DNA of 64,000 nt from CAIWHR01 sp963781285 (GCA_963781285.1 CAWAFI010000017.1:1-64000); one strand, 5' to 3'. Shown: positions 8,272-19,426, numbered from the stretch's first letter. The notes: generated by a model not told the origin, from the letters alone. Translations and numbers: made by a program.

Positions 8272-9510
8272 ATGACCCGGCTCTACATCGCCGGCATCGC
8301 GATGACGGTCTTCGGTCGCCACCTCGAGCGCAGCCTGCACGACCTGGCCGGCGAAGCGCTGCAGGGCGCGCTCAAGGACGCCGGCTGCGTTGCCGCCGAC
8401 ATCGGCGCCGCCTACTACTCGGGCATGACCAACGGCGCGCTGCAGGGCCAGATCTCGGTGCCGGGCCAGGTGATCTTCAGCAAGATCGGGATCGAGGGCA
8501 TACCGGTGTTCAACGTCGAGAACGCCTGCGCCTCGGGCAGCAGCGGCTTCCACCTGGCGCTGCAGAGCCTGAAGGCGGGCGCCACCGACGTGGCGCTGGC
8601 GATCGGCGCCGAGAAGATGAACATCCCCGACAAGGCCCGCGCGATGGCGCTGTTCGAGGCCGGCTGGGACGTCTCGCGCGCCGAGGAAAACTACGCCACC
8701 CTGATCAGGATGGGCGAAGGCATCACGCCGCCGCCGGGGTCGGAATCGACCCGGCCCTACAGCCGTTTCATGGCCATCTACGCTGCGATGTGCCGCTGGC
8801 ACATGCGGACCTACGGCACCACGCAACGCCAGATCGCCGCAGTCTGCGCCAAGAACCATGGTCACTCGGTCCACAATCCCTACTCGCAATTCCGCCAGCC
8901 CTTCACCATCGACGAGGTGCTGGCGGCGCCGCCGATCACCTATCCGATCACGCTGCCGATGTGCGCGCCGTTGTCCGACGGCGCCGCCGCCGCCATCGTC
9001 TGCACCGAGCAAGGGTTGAAGCGGATCGGCGCCGACCGCCGCCGCGCGATCGAGGTCGCGGCCAGCGTGATCCGCAGTTTCAGCCACCGCGGCATCGACG
9101 AGCCGGAAAGGAGCATCGGCCGCCTGGCGGCGCTGCAGGCCTACGAGATCGCCGGCATCGGGCCCGGCGACATCGACGTCGCCGAAGTCCACGACGCCTC
9201 GGCGATGGGCGAGATCATCCAGGCCGAGAACCTCGGCTTCGTCGCCCCGGGTGGCGGCGGCCCGGCGGCCGAGCGCGGCGAATTCACCGTCGGCGGCCGG
9301 ATCCCGATCAACCCCTCGGGCGGTCTCGAATCCAAGGGCCATCCGCTGGGTGCCACCGGCATCGGCCAACTCTACGAACTGGTGACCCAATTGCGCGGCG
9401 AGGCCGGCGCGCGCCAAGTCGAGGGCACCCGCCATGCCATGCAGGAGAACGGCGGCGGCATGCAGGGCGTCGAGGAAGCCGCGGTGGCGATCCATATCCT
9501 GAGGCAATGA
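8272..9510 (+). CDS. thiolase family protein (SCP-2/lipid-transfer type)
   Basis: A 412-residue thiolase. The acyl-accepting nucleophile is Cys86 (VENACASGSSGFH), and the catalytic His357 lies in ESKGHPLGATG. The segment CAPLSDGAAAAIVC is also typical. The second cysteine of classical thiolases (CxGGG near the C-terminus) is not present; here the sequence is QENGGGMQG. That is usual for the SCP-x/lipid-transfer group, which acts on branched or sterol-like acyl chains. It is tightly packed behind the acyl-CoA ligase and would catalyse the final CoA-dependent C-C cleavage. The substrate is inferred only from family. Confidence 0.85.
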   Translation: MTRLYIAGIAMTVFGRHLERSLHDLAGEALQGALKDAGCVAADIGAAYYSGMTNGALQGQISVPGQVIFSKIGIEGIPVFNVENACASGSSGFHLALQSLKAGATDVALAIGAEKMNIPDKARAMALFEAGWDVSRAEENYATLIRMGEGITPPPGSESTRPYSRFMAIYAAMCRWHMRTYGTTQRQIAAVCAKNHGHSVHNPYSQFRQPFTIDEVLAAPPITYPITLPMCAPLSDGAAAAIVCTEQGLKRIGADRRRAIEVAASVIRSFSHRGIDEPERSIGRLAALQAYEIAGIGPGDIDVAEVHDASAMGEIIQAENLGFVAPGGGGPAAERGEFTVGGRIPINPSGGLESKGHPLGATGIGQLYELVTQLRGEAGARQVEGTRHAMQENGGGMQGVEEAAVAIHILRQ

Positions 9511-9529
9511 GCGCAAGCTGGCGTCCTGT

Positions 9530-9655
9530 TCCGTCGAGCCGTTGCCACTCCTCGCTGACGCGCGTTGCCGCGGCTTCGAATTGATCGCAGTGGGTGACGT
9601 CGAGGACCAAGGCGAACGGGATGAGCGCTTGGCCACTGGGGCGTACTTTCAGACG
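9530..9655 (-). pseudogene. fragment of a short-chain dehydrogenase/reductase
   Basis: The minus strand of this stretch reads ALIPFALVLDVTHCDQFEAA followed by VSEEWQRLD, which matches the SDR segment where the second Rossmann strand ends in the NNAG-preceding helix (LDVT...QFEAA...EEWGRLD). Only about 40 residues remain, and neither the glycine-rich loop nor the YxxxK site is present. The rest of 9511-9832 shows no gene. It is a decayed remnant between the thiolase and ferredoxin genes. Confidence 0.45.
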
Positions 9656-9832
9656 GTCCGTCGGAAGCAGGAATATATGTCACAAGATGTCAATCCAATG
9701 TCCGTATTGGTCAAACGCGGATCGCCGGGGCAAGCGCCTAATGAGCCCCACGCGCATCGGGCATCCAAATGGGACCGATCCTTCGATCTGCCTGCGCGAC
9801 ACCAGTAACGGCGAACGGACGAGGAGGAACAA

Positions 9833-10087
9833 ATGGCCATGCTGATCAACGCGGACTGCATCAACTGCGACGTCTGCGAGCCTGAGTGTCCTAACGAGGC
9901 CATCTCGCCGGGCGAGGACACCTATGTCATCGATCCGGCCAAGTGCACCGAATGCGTCGGGCACTTCGAGAAGTCGCAGTGCGTGATGGTTTGCCCTGTG
10001 GACTGCATCATCGCCGACCCGAGCCATACCGAGACCAAGGAGCAGTTGCAGGAGAAATTCGAGCGCCTGCAGATGTCCGCCGCATAA
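9833..10087 (+). CDS. 2[4Fe-4S] ferredoxin (YfhL/Chromatium type)
   Basis: An 84-residue ferredoxin. The first cluster motif is Cys9, 12, 15 and 19 with the following Pro. The second has Cys38 and 41, then Cys50 and Cys54 after an insertion of eight residues, and Cys58 follows. This spacing and the C-terminal helix (EQLQEKFERLQM) are hallmarks of the YfhL/Allochromatium class, whose clusters have very low potentials. Such ferredoxins sit near benzoyl-CoA reductase genes in aromatic degraders, so it may feed the enzyme at 3-2332. The ATG at 9833 has GAGGAGG just upstream. Confidence 0.92.
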   Translation: MAMLINADCINCDVCEPECPNEAISPGEDTYVIDPAKCTECVGHFEKSQCVMVCPVDCIIADPSHTETKEQLQEKFERLQMSAA

Positions 10088-10288
10088 CGACACCGCTCAC
10101 GGGTCAGCATCATGATCGCGCAAGTCGTCCCCGGGAGCCCGGCGAAGGGATCGAGTGGCAGCGAATCGGCGTCGGGCGAGATCTCCACCGCAACGGTCGT
10201 CGAAGCGCATGGAACGCTGTAAGGCATTCGACGCACGGCGCCATTGCCGTGAACGCCGTGCTGGCTGTCTGAGCGGCGCTCGGCTCCG

Positions 10289-10522
10289 ATGAGCGAGAAG
10301 TTCAGCGGCACGCGGCCGATGTCGCCGCAGCACGCCGTCGACGTCGGTCGGCTCGCGGCTTACCTGCGCGCGCATGTCGACGGGTTTTCCGGCGAGCTCG
10401 CCGTCTCGCAGTTCAAGGGCGGCCAATCGAATCCAACATTCCTGCTCGAGGCGGGCGGGGCGGGGCCCTTGGCCGAGCAAGCGTGGCGCCAAGTCGAGAA
10501 GATCGTCGCAGGAAAGCTCTGA
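10289..10522 (+). pseudogene. remnant of an acyl-CoA-metabolism-type phosphotransferase (APH family)
   Basis: A 77-residue ORF whose first 55 residues resemble the start of the aminoglycoside-phosphotransferase-like proteins that accompany acyl-CoA dehydrogenases (AVSQFKGGQSNPTFLLEAGG, the nucleotide-binding strand pair). The kinase core and the catalytic HGD are missing. After LLEAGG the sequence jumps to about 20 residues, AGPLAEQAWRQVEKIVAGKL, and stops. This fits an internal deletion that left a start and a tail. It sits directly ahead of an acyl-CoA dehydrogenase, which is where the intact gene is usually found. Confidence 0.5.
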
Positions 10523-10535
10523 AGCGAAGGTAAGC

Positions 10536-11756
10536 ATGGATTTCGCGTACTCGGAGAAGGTGCGGACGCTGCAGAAGCGTCTCGAGGCCTTCATGGATGA
10601 GCACATCTACCCGAACGAGGCGGTCTTCGACGCCGAGGTCGAAGCCAATCGCCGCCGGGGCAACCCTTGGGTGCCGACGCAGATCCTTGAAGACCTGAAG
10701 GAGAAGGCGCGGGCCGCCGAGCTGTGGAACCTCTTCCTGCCGGAATCGCAACTCGGAGCCGGCCTCACCAACCTCGAGTACGCGCCGCTCGCCGAGATCA
10801 TGGGCCGCTCGCACCTTGCGCCGGAAGCGTTCAACTGTTCGGCACCCGACACCGGGAACATGGAGGTGTTGGTGCGCTACGGCAGCCCCGAGCAGCAGCG
10901 GCAATGGCTCCAGCCCCTGCTCGCGGGCACGATCCGGTCCGCGTTCGCGATGACCGAGCCAGGCGTGGCGTCGTCGGATGCGACCAACATCGAGGCGAGG
11001 ATCGTGCGCGACGGCGATGACTACGTGATCAACGCACGCAAGTGGTGGTCGTCGGGTACACCGGATCCACGCTGCAAGGTGCTGATCTTCATGGGCAAGA
11101 CCGATCCGCGCCACCCGGACCGGCACAGGCAGCAATCGATGATTCTCGTGCCTATGGACGCCTCGGGGGTTCGGCTGGTTCGGCCGCTCACCGTATTCGG
11201 CTATGACCACGCGCCACATGGCCACGGCGAAATCGAACTCCGCGACGTGCGCGTGCCGGCGTCGAACGTGCTGCTCGGCGAAGGCCGCGGCTTCGAGATC
11301 GCGCAGGGGCGCCTCGGACCCGGCCGCATCCACCACTGCATGCGGCTGATCGGCCTCGCCGAGCGCGCGCTCGAGTTGATGTGCAAGCGCGCAATCAGGC
11401 GCGTCGCTTTCGGCCGCCCCCTGTCCGACCAGGGCGTCACGCGCGAGCGGATCGCCAATGCCCGGATCCTGATCGACCAGGCGCGGTTGCTCGTCCTCAA
11501 TGCCGCGTACATGATGGACACCGTCGGCAACAAGGTCGCGAAAAAGGAGATCGCGATGATCAAGGTGGTTGCGCCGAACATGGCCTGCCAGGTGATCGAC
11601 TGGGCGATTCAGGTCCACGGCGGCGGTGGCGTGGCCGACGATTTGCCGCTCGCACACGCGTATGCGCATGCTCGCTCGCTGCGCTTTGCCGACGGGCCAG
11701 ACGAGGTGCACCGCAACCAGGTCGCACGCTACGAGCTCGAGGGCCATCGGGCGTGA
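10536..11756 (+). CDS. acyl-CoA dehydrogenase (ACAD10/11-like)
   Basis: A 406-residue acyl-CoA dehydrogenase. It shows FAMTEPGVASSDATNIE (flavin and substrate binding), KWWSSGTPDPRCKV, RVAFGRPLSDQGVTRERIA and a C-terminal FADGPDEVHRNQVARYEL. The DGPDEVH signature is shared with the long-chain ACAD10/11 type, commonly found beside an APH-like kinase gene, and a kinase remnant lies just upstream here. The ATG at 10536 follows that remnant by 13 bases. The reaction is alpha,beta-dehydrogenation of an acyl-CoA; the chain type is not evident. Confidence 0.88.
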   Translation: MDFAYSEKVRTLQKRLEAFMDEHIYPNEAVFDAEVEANRRRGNPWVPTQILEDLKEKARAAELWNLFLPESQLGAGLTNLEYAPLAEIMGRSHLAPEAFNCSAPDTGNMEVLVRYGSPEQQRQWLQPLLAGTIRSAFAMTEPGVASSDATNIEARIVRDGDDYVINARKWWSSGTPDPRCKVLIFMGKTDPRHPDRHRQQSMILVPMDASGVRLVRPLTVFGYDHAPHGHGEIELRDVRVPASNVLLGEGRGFEIAQGRLGPGRIHHCMRLIGLAERALELMCKRAIRRVAFGRPLSDQGVTRERIANARILIDQARLLVLNAAYMMDTVGNKVAKKEIAMIKVVAPNMACQVIDWAIQVHGGGGVADDLPLAHAYAHARSLRFADGPDEVHRNQVARYELEGHRA

Positions 11757-12043
11757 GCGTCCCCATGCGCCGGACGGGCAGCCGCGTCATTCCCATCAAG
11801 GTGGCGGCGGCCGCCGGTGCGGCCGTCGCCGAGGAAGCCCGCATGCGCCTGGAGCGCTCGGGCTTCATGCGCATGATGACGCTAGGCGAGCCTCGCCTCT
11901 CCGAGTTCATCGCGAGGTACAAGGCGCTGGGCTACGACGTCGAGCTCTTGCCTTATGCGGACGACGACACCAAGGACGTTTCGGTCGAGGATTATGCGAC
12001 CCTATACGTGCGCAAGGCGAAGCCACCGCCTGGCCCGGGGTGA
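11753..12043 (+). CDS. small hypothetical protein coupled to acyl-CoA dehydrogenase
   Basis: A 96-residue ORF. A GTG at 11753 overlaps the preceding stop as GTGA; an ATG at 11765 is the alternative start. The protein is soluble and helical, with ARMRLERSGFMRMMTLGEPR and the stretch YKALGYDVELLPYADDD as the most structured-looking parts. I do not recognise a family. The tight overlap argues that it is translated with the dehydrogenase. The 160 bases after it hold no clear feature. Confidence 0.55.
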   Translation: MSVPMRRTGSRVIPIKVAAAAGAAVAEEARMRLERSGFMRMMTLGEPRLSEFIARYKALGYDVELLPYADDDTKDVSVEDYATLYVRKAKPPPGPG

Positions 12044-12207
12044 CCAGGCGAGCGCACGTTAGACCGAAAAGCGCTCGGCCCTCGGGGGCAAGAATGCGTG
12101 CTGACTGCAGTCTGAACCTCGCCGAGGTCGCCTGACACGCGCTACCGCGAGCCATCGTTGGCCTCTCAACGGTCAGGAGACCACCTCGCTAGTGGGACCC
12201 TTCGCCG

Positions 12208-12825
12208 TCAATACCCCACCTCCAGGTCGAACGGCCTCCATGGGACCGTGGTGGGCCTGTTCATCGTTTTCACCTTCGCGAAGCGCAGGTCCATGAGCGC
12301 GTAGCGCGTGGCGGAGAGGATGTCGTCGCGCTCCTTCACGATCCTGCCGTCCTCGCGGTGGTAGAGCCTGAACTCCTCGAACCAGTCCGCGAGGTGCTGG
12401 AACACTTTCATGCGGCCCGTCTCCATGCGCGTGAGCATCTCGGCCAAGCCCGCCTCGACGCTGATGCGCGACTGCTGCGGGTTGTGCGGGTCCGGCGGAA
12501 ACTTGGCGTTCTCGCGGCGCATGTTCACGCCCGCCTCGCGGTACTGGAGGGCGAGCTGGGGACCCGCAGCGGTGTCGTTGTTGCCGTCGTGGGGCCACGC
12601 CACCGGAATCCACGGCCCCCTGGACCTGATCGCGGCGGCGTGCATCGGCAGCGGGGTCTCGCTGCGCCTGTAGGTGTCGGTCACGTACCGTGTCGGTGTC
12701 ACGGTCCCACGCGAGCCACGTTGCGGCGGTCGGGTGCTCCCAGCCGAAGTCGATCCCGCAGGTGCGCGGCCAATGGGCCGGGATCGGGAACGCCTCCGAC
12801 TGCCTGGAGGCGGTCACGCACCTCG
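12208..12825 (-). pseudogene. phage terminase large subunit, C-terminal remnant
   Basis: The minus strand carries the nuclease half of a phage DNA-packaging terminase: IPAHWPRTCGIDFGWEHPTA (first catalytic Asp region), then in another frame AAGPQLALQYREAGVN and a C-terminus with HLADWFEEFRLYHREDGRIV, DDILSATRYALMDLRFAK. A one-base shift near 12700 separates the two parts. The N-terminal ATPase domain is absent, and the fragment ends abruptly near 12825, where an unrelated plus-strand fragment starts. It is a prophage relic, not a working packaging gene. Confidence 0.75.
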
Positions 12826-14058
12826 AACTCGGTTGCGAGTTGGACGGACAGAGGCTCAATCTCGGGAGCGTGAGTCGAGATGCATTTGTTGCCCTCGACT
12901 CCGAAAATCCCACCCAAGCATTCGTCGTCTGGGGGGAGCAGCCATGGCCACCCGACCCACGAGAGGCAGAGGCATTGGCCAATGCACTCTGCGACATCTT
13001 TGGAGCGGGATATTTCGAATCGTTCCTGGCCCTTGTTCAGGCCAAGGAGCCGGCAGACTGCGAGAGGCTTCTTCGGCGCGCCGCCGGATATCGATGAAAA
13101 GCGGGCACTGTTTTTGGGAGGTGATGCGGGCAGTGTCGCTACGGAGGCTGACTCGAGCTCAGGCGACGAGCCAAAGACTACGGTGGATACGGGGCCACTG
13201 GAACATCCCGCGGTGTTTCCCAAAGATGGAGGCCAGCCACAGCCACTAGCCAACGTTCAGCGTACACCTATCTTTCTGCCAGAGCAGCTCTCGATCGCAG
13301 GAGCGCCGATACTGGTATTGGGTACCTCTCCTCCGCAATCGGGTACCACGTCGACGACAACCGGTACCGCAGGACCCGGAGAAAGCGCGAGTAGCTCAGG
13401 TACGGCGGGCTATGGCGGTCACACTGATCTCGACGCCCTAAACAGGGTCGGCATGTGGGTTGCCATCTCCTTCGAACGGAATCGATTGCGGCAGTCCGGC
13501 CTCATGGATGCCGAGATCTTCGATTTCTCCAACGCAGCCGACCAGCCAAACGCGTTTGTGTTCGACGTATCGACCCCCGAAAAGATCGCCAGTGCCAAAG
13601 CACGGTCGAAGCAATTCGATTCCGCAATTGGGGAGCTCAACACCGATTTTTCTGTATCAACAGAGTGGCCCGGGTTCGACGTGCTCACGCTCGATCCCAA
13701 GAAGCCAAGGGGGCTTGATCGTCTCATCGAACTCAAGTCCTCGGGTGTGGACTCGCGGATCCAGGAAATGAGCTGGAACGAATGGAAGGCAGCAAGGAAC
13801 GGCGAGCTCAGTGCGCTGTTCTACCTATACCTCGTAGGTAACCTGCGCTCGGACCTCAAGGACGCCGTACCCTACGTCCGAACAATCAGAAACCCGTTTG
13901 AGCAACTCATTGCAGACTTCAAGGTCAACAATGCGGTGAGCCGTAAGGTGCAGCTCGCCGTGAAGGAATTTCCGCGAGGCCGAACATTTGGACTTATCCG
14001 ATCGGATCCGATCGCAGGAATTAATCCTCGTCGTTTCCGCTTCACGTCGATGGCGTGA
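12825..14058 (+). pseudogene. C-terminal remnant of a DUF3883-type protein
   Basis: The first part (about 12825-13080) reads THLELGCELDGQRLNLGSVS and ends LALVQAKEPADCERLLRRAG. A frame change then leads to GAPPDIDEKRALFLGGD, a Ser/Thr/Gly-rich linker and a C-terminal domain with EWPGFDVLTLDP, DRLIELKSSGVDSRIQEMSW, NEWKAARNGE and LFYLYLVGNL. That domain matches the nuclease-like DUF3883 fold (IELK strand followed by an EW helix and a Y-L-Y-L-V strand). In other bacteria it closes long sacsin-like or defence-associated proteins. The 5' part is missing, and no ATPase or helicase partner is visible. Confidence 0.55.
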
Positions 14059-14215
14059 CGGAACGCCGCGGCGCTGATGCTCGAGCGCGAGTTGTTGCCC
14101 GCGTATTACGAATTAGACGGGGTGCAGAAAGAGCATCGCCCACCGCAAGGCGTAGTGCCGATGCGTCCAATCCGCAAGGCTGGCGTTAGCTGGCCGTTAG
14201 CTAGCCTTGATTGTT

Positions 14216-14291
<76 letters not shown>

Positions 14292-14361
14292 AAGAGCTCA
14301 ATTATAACAAAGCGATCTCGTCCGCCGCAGGCGCCCGTTCAGACAGGACAAGCGCTACCGC

Positions 14362-15255
14362 TCAAGCGCCGAGAAAGGCGGCCAATTCCGCGAGCGTTTC
14401 CTCAGGCGCTTCCTCAGCCAGGAAGTGGCCGGACGGCAACGCCTTCCCGCGCACCGTCGTCGCGACACTGCCCCAGTCGTCGATGGGATTGAACAGCCGG
14501 TGCACGACGCCTTTTTCGCCCCATAGCGCGAGCAGCGGGCATGTCACGCGCTTGTCGGCATCGGCTGCATCGTGCGCGAGGTCGATCGTCGCCGCGGCGC
14601 GATAGTCCTCGCAGGTCGCATGGATCGTCGCCGGATCGCTGAAGCAGCGCTCGTATTCGGCGAGCGCGCGGGCATCGAAGTGGGCGGCGCTACCCGACCC
14701 CGCACCGATCTTCCGCTGCAGATAGTAGACGGGGTCGGTCCCGATCAGTCGCTCGGGCAGGTCGAACGGCTGGATCAGGAAAAACCAGTGGTAGTACGCG
14801 GTCGCAAACGCCTGGTCGGTCTTGGCGTACATGATCCGCGTCGGTGAAATGTCGAGCACTGCAACACGTTCGACCGCTGCCGGATGATCGAGACACAGCC
14901 GGTGCGCGACACGCGCGCCGCGATCATGGCCAGCAAGGCGGAAGTGGAGAAAGCCGAGCGCCCGCATGACTTCGACCTGGTCCGCGGCCATCGCGCGCTT
15001 CGAATAGGCGACGTGGTTCTCGCCGCCGTCGGGCTTCGACGAGTCGCCATAACCGCGCAAGTCGCTGCACACGACCGTGTATCGCTGCGCCAATTGTGAC
15101 GCGATCTTGTGCCACATCACGTGCGTCTGCGGATAACCGTGCAGTAGCAGAATCGGGGGGCCGCTGCCACCGACGACAACGTTGATCTCCGCGCCCGAGG
15201 TGCGGATGCGACGCGCGTCGAATCCGGGAAACAGCGCGGAGTCGGCGGCGCTCAC
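14362..15255 (-). CDS. haloacetate (fluoroacetate) dehalogenase, alpha/beta-hydrolase
   Basis: A 297-residue alpha/beta-hydrolase with the residues that define fluoroacetate dehalogenase. The nucleophile is Asp111 in AGHDRGARVAHR, with carboxylate-binding Arg112 and Arg115. The halide pocket is His156-Trp157 (AYYHWFFL) and Tyr218 (CEDYRA), and the catalytic base is His277 (PSGHF). The oxyanion motif LLHGYPQ is at 38-44. These positions differ by only one or two from the Rhodopseudomonas enzyme, so hydrolysis of haloacetate to glycolate is well supported; preference for fluoride or chloride is not. It stands alone ahead of a Bug/dehydrogenase operon on the same strand. Confidence 0.85.
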   Translation of the reverse strand: MSAADSALFPGFDARRIRTSGAEINVVVGGSGPPILLLHGYPQTHVMWHKIASQLAQRYTVVCSDLRGYGDSSKPDGGENHVAYSKRAMAADQVEVMRALGFLHFRLAGHDRGARVAHRLCLDHPAAVERVAVLDISPTRIMYAKTDQAFATAYYHWFFLIQPFDLPERLIGTDPVYYLQRKIGAGSGSAAHFDARALAEYERCFSDPATIHATCEDYRAAATIDLAHDAADADKRVTCPLLALWGEKGVVHRLFNPIDDWGSVATTVRGKALPSGHFLAEEAPEETLAELAAFLGA

Positions 15256-15288
15256 TGGTGTGTTGCCACAGTTGCGGCGCGCATGGGC

Positions 15289-16257
15289 TCAATCGACCTT
15301 CGCGCCCGAATTCTTCACGACATCGGCCCACTTCACGACTTCCGCTTTCACCATCGTCGAGAACTCGTCCGATGTGTTGCCGACGGGCTCGGCGCCGAGA
15401 CCGATAAGCTTTTCCCTCACGTCCGGCATGTTGAGGATCTTCACAATCTCGGTATTGAGCCGCTTGACGATCTCGGGCGGCGTGCCGGCCGGCGCGAACA
15501 CGCCCTGCCACGATCCGACCTCGAAGCCGGGCACGCCGGCTTCCGCCAAGGTCGGGACGTCCGGCGCCACCGCCGACCGCTTGGCCGTTGTTACCGCGAG
15601 CGCGCGCAGTCGGCCGTCCTTGGCGAGTGGCCACGCAGTCGTGATGTTGTCGAACGTCATCGTTACCTGCCCACCCATCACGTCTTGCAGCGCGGGCGGG
15701 CTGCCCTTGTATGGGATGTGCTGCATGTCTACCCCCGACATCGTCTTGAACAACTCGCCGGAAAGGTGCTGCGACGTGCCGTTACCCGACGACGCAAACG
15801 TGTATTTGCCGGGGTTGGCCTTCAGCAGCGCGATCAGCTCCTTCACGTCCTTTGCCGGGATCGCCGGATTGACGACCAGCATGTTCGGGACGCGCGCGAT
15901 CAGCGTGATCGGCACGAAGTCTTTCACCGGATCGTACGGGAGCTTGCTGTACAGGGACGCATTGATCGCGTGGGTGCTGATCGTGCCGCCCATGATCGTG
16001 TAGCCGTCGGGTGCGGCCTTGGCCGTGTACTCCGCACCGACGCCGCCGCCCGCCCCCGGCTTGTTCTCGATGATGACGGGTACGCCGAGCACCACCGAGA
16101 GCTTGTCGCCGACGGTGCGCGCCAGGATGTCCGTCGTGCCGCCCGGTGCGAACGGCACCACCCACTTGATCGGCTTCGCTGGCCACGCTTGCGCGCTCGC
16201 GATTCCCGAGAGCGCCGTCAGCACGAGTCCAATCACCAAGCCTGCAATTCGCTTCAT
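15289..16257 (-). CDS. Bug-family tripartite tricarboxylate transporter substrate-binding protein
   Basis: A 322-residue periplasmic binding protein with a signal peptide (GLVIGLVLTALSGIASA, cleavage near residue 22). It has the Bug signature WVVPFAPGGTTDILAR with the ENKPGAGGGVGAEY loop that binds a carboxylate ligand, and ends with a typical EFSTMVKAEVVKWADVVK. No TctA/TctB membrane partners are in the window, which is common for Bug proteins. Its position beside a 2-hydroxyacid-type dehydrogenase and a sugar-acid dehydratase suggests uptake of an acidic substrate. Confidence 0.9.
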   Translation of the reverse strand: MKRIAGLVIGLVLTALSGIASAQAWPAKPIKWVVPFAPGGTTDILARTVGDKLSVVLGVPVIIENKPGAGGGVGAEYTAKAAPDGYTIMGGTISTHAINASLYSKLPYDPVKDFVPITLIARVPNMLVVNPAIPAKDVKELIALLKANPGKYTFASSGNGTSQHLSGELFKTMSGVDMQHIPYKGSPPALQDVMGGQVTMTFDNITTAWPLAKDGRLRALAVTTAKRSAVAPDVPTLAEAGVPGFEVGSWQGVFAPAGTPPEIVKRLNTEIVKILNMPDVREKLIGLGAEPVGNTSDEFSTMVKAEVVKWADVVKNSGAKVD

Positions 16258-16277
16258 CTTTCGCTCCCCCTGTCGGA

Positions 16278-17326
16278 CTACGTGTCGATGGTTGCGGCGT
16301 GTTTCGCATCGATCCCCAGCGCCGCCGCCGCCGCGACGAGATCACCCCATGTCGTGTCGTCGAGAGGGACACCACCGGCGAGCCGCGTCGCGCGTGTCCG
16401 CCGCTCGATCTCGCCCGGTTGCAACACCGCCTGTCCTGCGACCACCGGCGGCGACGCCTTCACCCAATCGACGAAGCGCTGCGCTTCGACGAGGACGGCG
16501 CCGTCCTTGTCGTAGACTCCCGGTGCGATATAGATCGACAGCATGTTGTTGCGCAGGACCGTGTCCGCCGGATCGGAGCTGCGTCCCGTGGTCACGGCAC
16601 CGGCCAGCAGATCGGTGAGGATCGACAAACCCGATCCCTTGTGTGCCCCGATGGTGAGCAGCGCGCCGCCGTCGTAGAAGTCCTTCGGGTCCGTCGTCGG
16701 CTCGCCACGCTTGTCGACGATCCACCCTTCGGGCACACGCTCGCCCTTGTTGAGCGCGACCATCAGCTTGCCTTCGGCGACGGTCGATGTCGTGATATCG
16801 AGAATCACCGGCTCGCCTCCCGCGAGAGGCACCCCGATCGCCATCGGGTTGGTCGACAGCCGCCGGTCGGAGCCGCCGAATGGCGCAACGCGCTGCGCAC
16901 CCGATGTATTGAGGAAGTGCAGCGACACCTGCCCCGCATCCGCCGCCATCTCGGCCCAGTCGCCGAGGCGCCCGAGGTGCCCGCAATTGCGCAGGCCGAT
17001 CATCGCGATGCCGCTCCTTGCTGCCTTCGCGATGCCGAGCCGGGTCGCGAACTCGCCGATCACCTGGCCGAAGCCGCGGTTGCCGTCGATGATGGCAATG
17101 GTGTCGCTCTCGAAAACAAGGGTCGGTGGCGTGTTCGGACGCAGCCAGCCCGCGCGCACCCATTCCAGATACTTGCCGACGCGCAGCACGCCGTGCGAGT
17201 CGTGGCCGACGAGATTGGAATCGACGAGTCGCTCGGCGATGGCCAACGCCTCCGCAGGCTCGCTGCCGCCGCCCCGCATGATCGCAGCGACGAGATCGAT
17301 CAGCTTTGCAGCAGCGACGGTCTTCA

Positions 17327-17327
<1 letters not shown>
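16278..17327 (-). CDS. Ldh2/malate-lactate dehydrogenase family oxidoreductase
   Basis: A 349-residue NAD(P)-dependent dehydrogenase of the Ldh_2 fold (malate/L-lactate/ureidoglycolate type). Signature parts are DSNLVGHDSHGVLRVGKYLE near the N-terminus, NCGHLGRLGDWAE, FGGSDRRLSTNPMAIGVP and GAHKGSGLSILTDLLAGA. The ATG overlaps the stop of the upstream dehydratase as ATGA, so the two are coupled. In this family the enzyme reduces or oxidises 2-keto/2-hydroxy acids, matching a product of the neighbouring dehydratase pathway. Confidence 0.85.
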
Positions 17328-19054
<1,727 letters not shown>

Positions 19055-19147
19055 ACGTCATCCTTCACGATGCGCGATTGCTCGGAAGTCCGTATGGCCG
19101 CCGCATCGCGCGGATAGCGGAATGTTTCCGGGACCGGGTCCCGGGCG

Positions 19148-19153
19148 ATTATA
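19148..19153 (-). promoter_or_regulatory. possible -10 box of the dehydratase operon
   Basis: The minus strand reads TATAAT about 95 bases before the dehydratase ATG, in an intergenic stretch (19055-19426) that otherwise shows only GC-rich sequence. No convincing -35 box is seen 16-18 bases upstream, so the assignment is weak. Confidence 0.35.
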
Positions 19154-19426
19154 CCGGGCGAAAATCGATGTCCGCCGCGTACGCGATGCAGCATTTTTCA
19201 TGGATTAGCCTCCGTGGTTGTGCGAAATCGCGTCGCGTCATCGGCCGCGTCGCCACGAATCGACCGATGGAGCCGCTTGCACCCGGCCGTCAACGCGCTA
19301 TATTGGCGGCGAGGGCGCAACCTTGCGCCCGGCGTGTCGCGCCCGGCGCCGCCGCCGCGATTCTCGCAACTGCTCCCGCCGCACGCGAGCATCCGACGCC
19401 GCGAGCGACGCTTTGCGGAGGCCGCC

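Noticed and set aside
9833..10087. Nitrogenase-type or NifX-like ferredoxin
   Set aside because: Cys spacing with the eight-residue insertion and C-terminal helix is of YfhL/Chromatium type.
12208..14215. att direct repeat of the tRNA-Phe 3' end within the window
   Set aside because: I looked for GGGCGGAATTGAACC or its complement in the left part and did not see a second copy; it may lie outside the window.
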